Origin: Anaerolineaceae bacterium
GTDB lineage: Bacteria; Chloroflexota; Anaerolineae; Anaerolineales; Anaerolineaceae
DNA length: 5,668 bases
Assembly: GCA_011620445.1 (NCBI GenBank)
Contig: WOZB01000123.1
Location: 1-5,668, forward strand
Direction: 5' to 3'
Shown here: positions 5,432 to 5,668 of the stretch, piece by piece
How the letters are laid out: every line of letters begins with the position of its first letter
How positions within the stretch are numbered: the first letter of the stretch is position 1
Program-made: the position numbers and the translations under genes
The notes under the pieces: model-generated
The model's input: the letters and a program-made list of their open reading frames with translations, nothing else
What the model was told of the DNA's origin: nothing
Databases searched by the model: none

Positions 5432-5668
5432 ATGGACCATTCAACTGTCAGTGACGATGCCCTGCGTCAAAGCCAATACCGGGATGCAAGCAATCTGAAT
5501 GCCCGTATTCGCATCCATAAGCTTTTTACAGTAGCGGCAGAATCCTGGGAAGATTTCATCCTTTCAAATCTGCAGCTCTCTCCAGGCGAAGTCGTTCTCG
5601 AGCTTGGCTGTGGCAATGCCAGCCAGACCCGCCACAACCGGGGCGCTTATCCTTCCTCCCTGTGCTAC
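5432..5668 (+). CDS. Class I SAM-dependent methyltransferase, N-terminal part (cut by window edge)
   Basis: The first 79 codons are present and the frame is open to the window end. 'ALRQSQYRDASNLNARIRIH' (10-29) and 'ESWEDFILSNLQLSPGEVV' (37-55) match the lead-in of a family of class I methyltransferases that typically reads 'LRD.QY.DA..LNARI.LH..F....W..W'. Motif I, 'VLELGCGNAS' (55-64), is the glycine-rich SAM-binding loop. The substrate is unknown. After motif I the family usually shows 'LW..N..RIP', whereas here the aligned stretch is 'QTRHNRGAYP', keeping the N and P but not the L-W or R-I. This could be natural divergence or a sequence error near 5640-5645. There is no ribosome site before the ATG at 5432, which lies 8 bases after the MalY/PatB stop. 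Translational coupling in one operon is likely. Confidence 0.75.
   Translation, partial: MDHSTVSDDALRQSQYRDASNLNARIRIHKLFTVAAESWEDFILSNLQLSPGEVVLELGCGNASQTRHNRGAYPSSLCY

Overview
The window carries seven genes, two of them cut by the window edges. It reads as ordinary chromosomal sequence from a bacterium with roughly balanced G+C by eye. Protein style suggests an environmental lineage such as Chloroflexota (Anaerolineae-like): the UbiA-like membrane protein, the PUA-less RlmI-type methyltransferase, and the 'QYxDASNLNARI' methyltransferase. That placement is from memory of these families and is only a moderate-confidence inference. I see no tRNA, rRNA, CRISPR array, insertion sequence, phage gene or other sign of recent transfer.

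Layout. (1) Positions 1-220, minus strand: the N-terminal end of peptide chain release factor 1 (prfA). (2) Positions 221-303: a short divergent control region with a -10 box facing each way. (3) Positions 304-2410, plus strand: a two-gene unit, a histidine-phosphatase-superfamily enzyme followed after 7 bases by a CNNM/CorC-type membrane protein with paired CBS domains. (4) Positions 2407-4172, minus strand: a two-gene unit, a UbiA-like polytopic membrane protein followed after 5 bases by an RlmI-like SAM-dependent methyltransferase. The CorC-type gene and the methyltransferase gene converge and overlap by 4 bases at their stop codons. (5) Positions 4173-4274: a second divergent control region. 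(6) Positions 4275-5668, plus strand: a MalY/PatB-type PLP-dependent C-S lyase/aminotransferase, followed after 8 bases by the start of a class I SAM methyltransferase that runs off the window.

How the genes work together: the two-gene units look like true transcription units because of their spacing, but I see no single pathway linking them. Roles span translation termination, phosphoester hydrolysis, divalent-cation transport, probable prenyl-transfer chemistry, RNA methylation and sulfur amino-acid metabolism. The most notable features are regulatory. The promoter-proximal histidine phosphatase and UbiA-like genes both lack a Shine-Dalgarno sequence, and each has a good -10 box a few bases from its start codon, as expected for leaderless or nearly leaderless mRNAs. 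Both -10/start regions also lie in short inverted repeats. The UbiA-like protein has eroded versions of the Asp-rich metal-binding motifs. I did not find a convincing previously undescribed system here.
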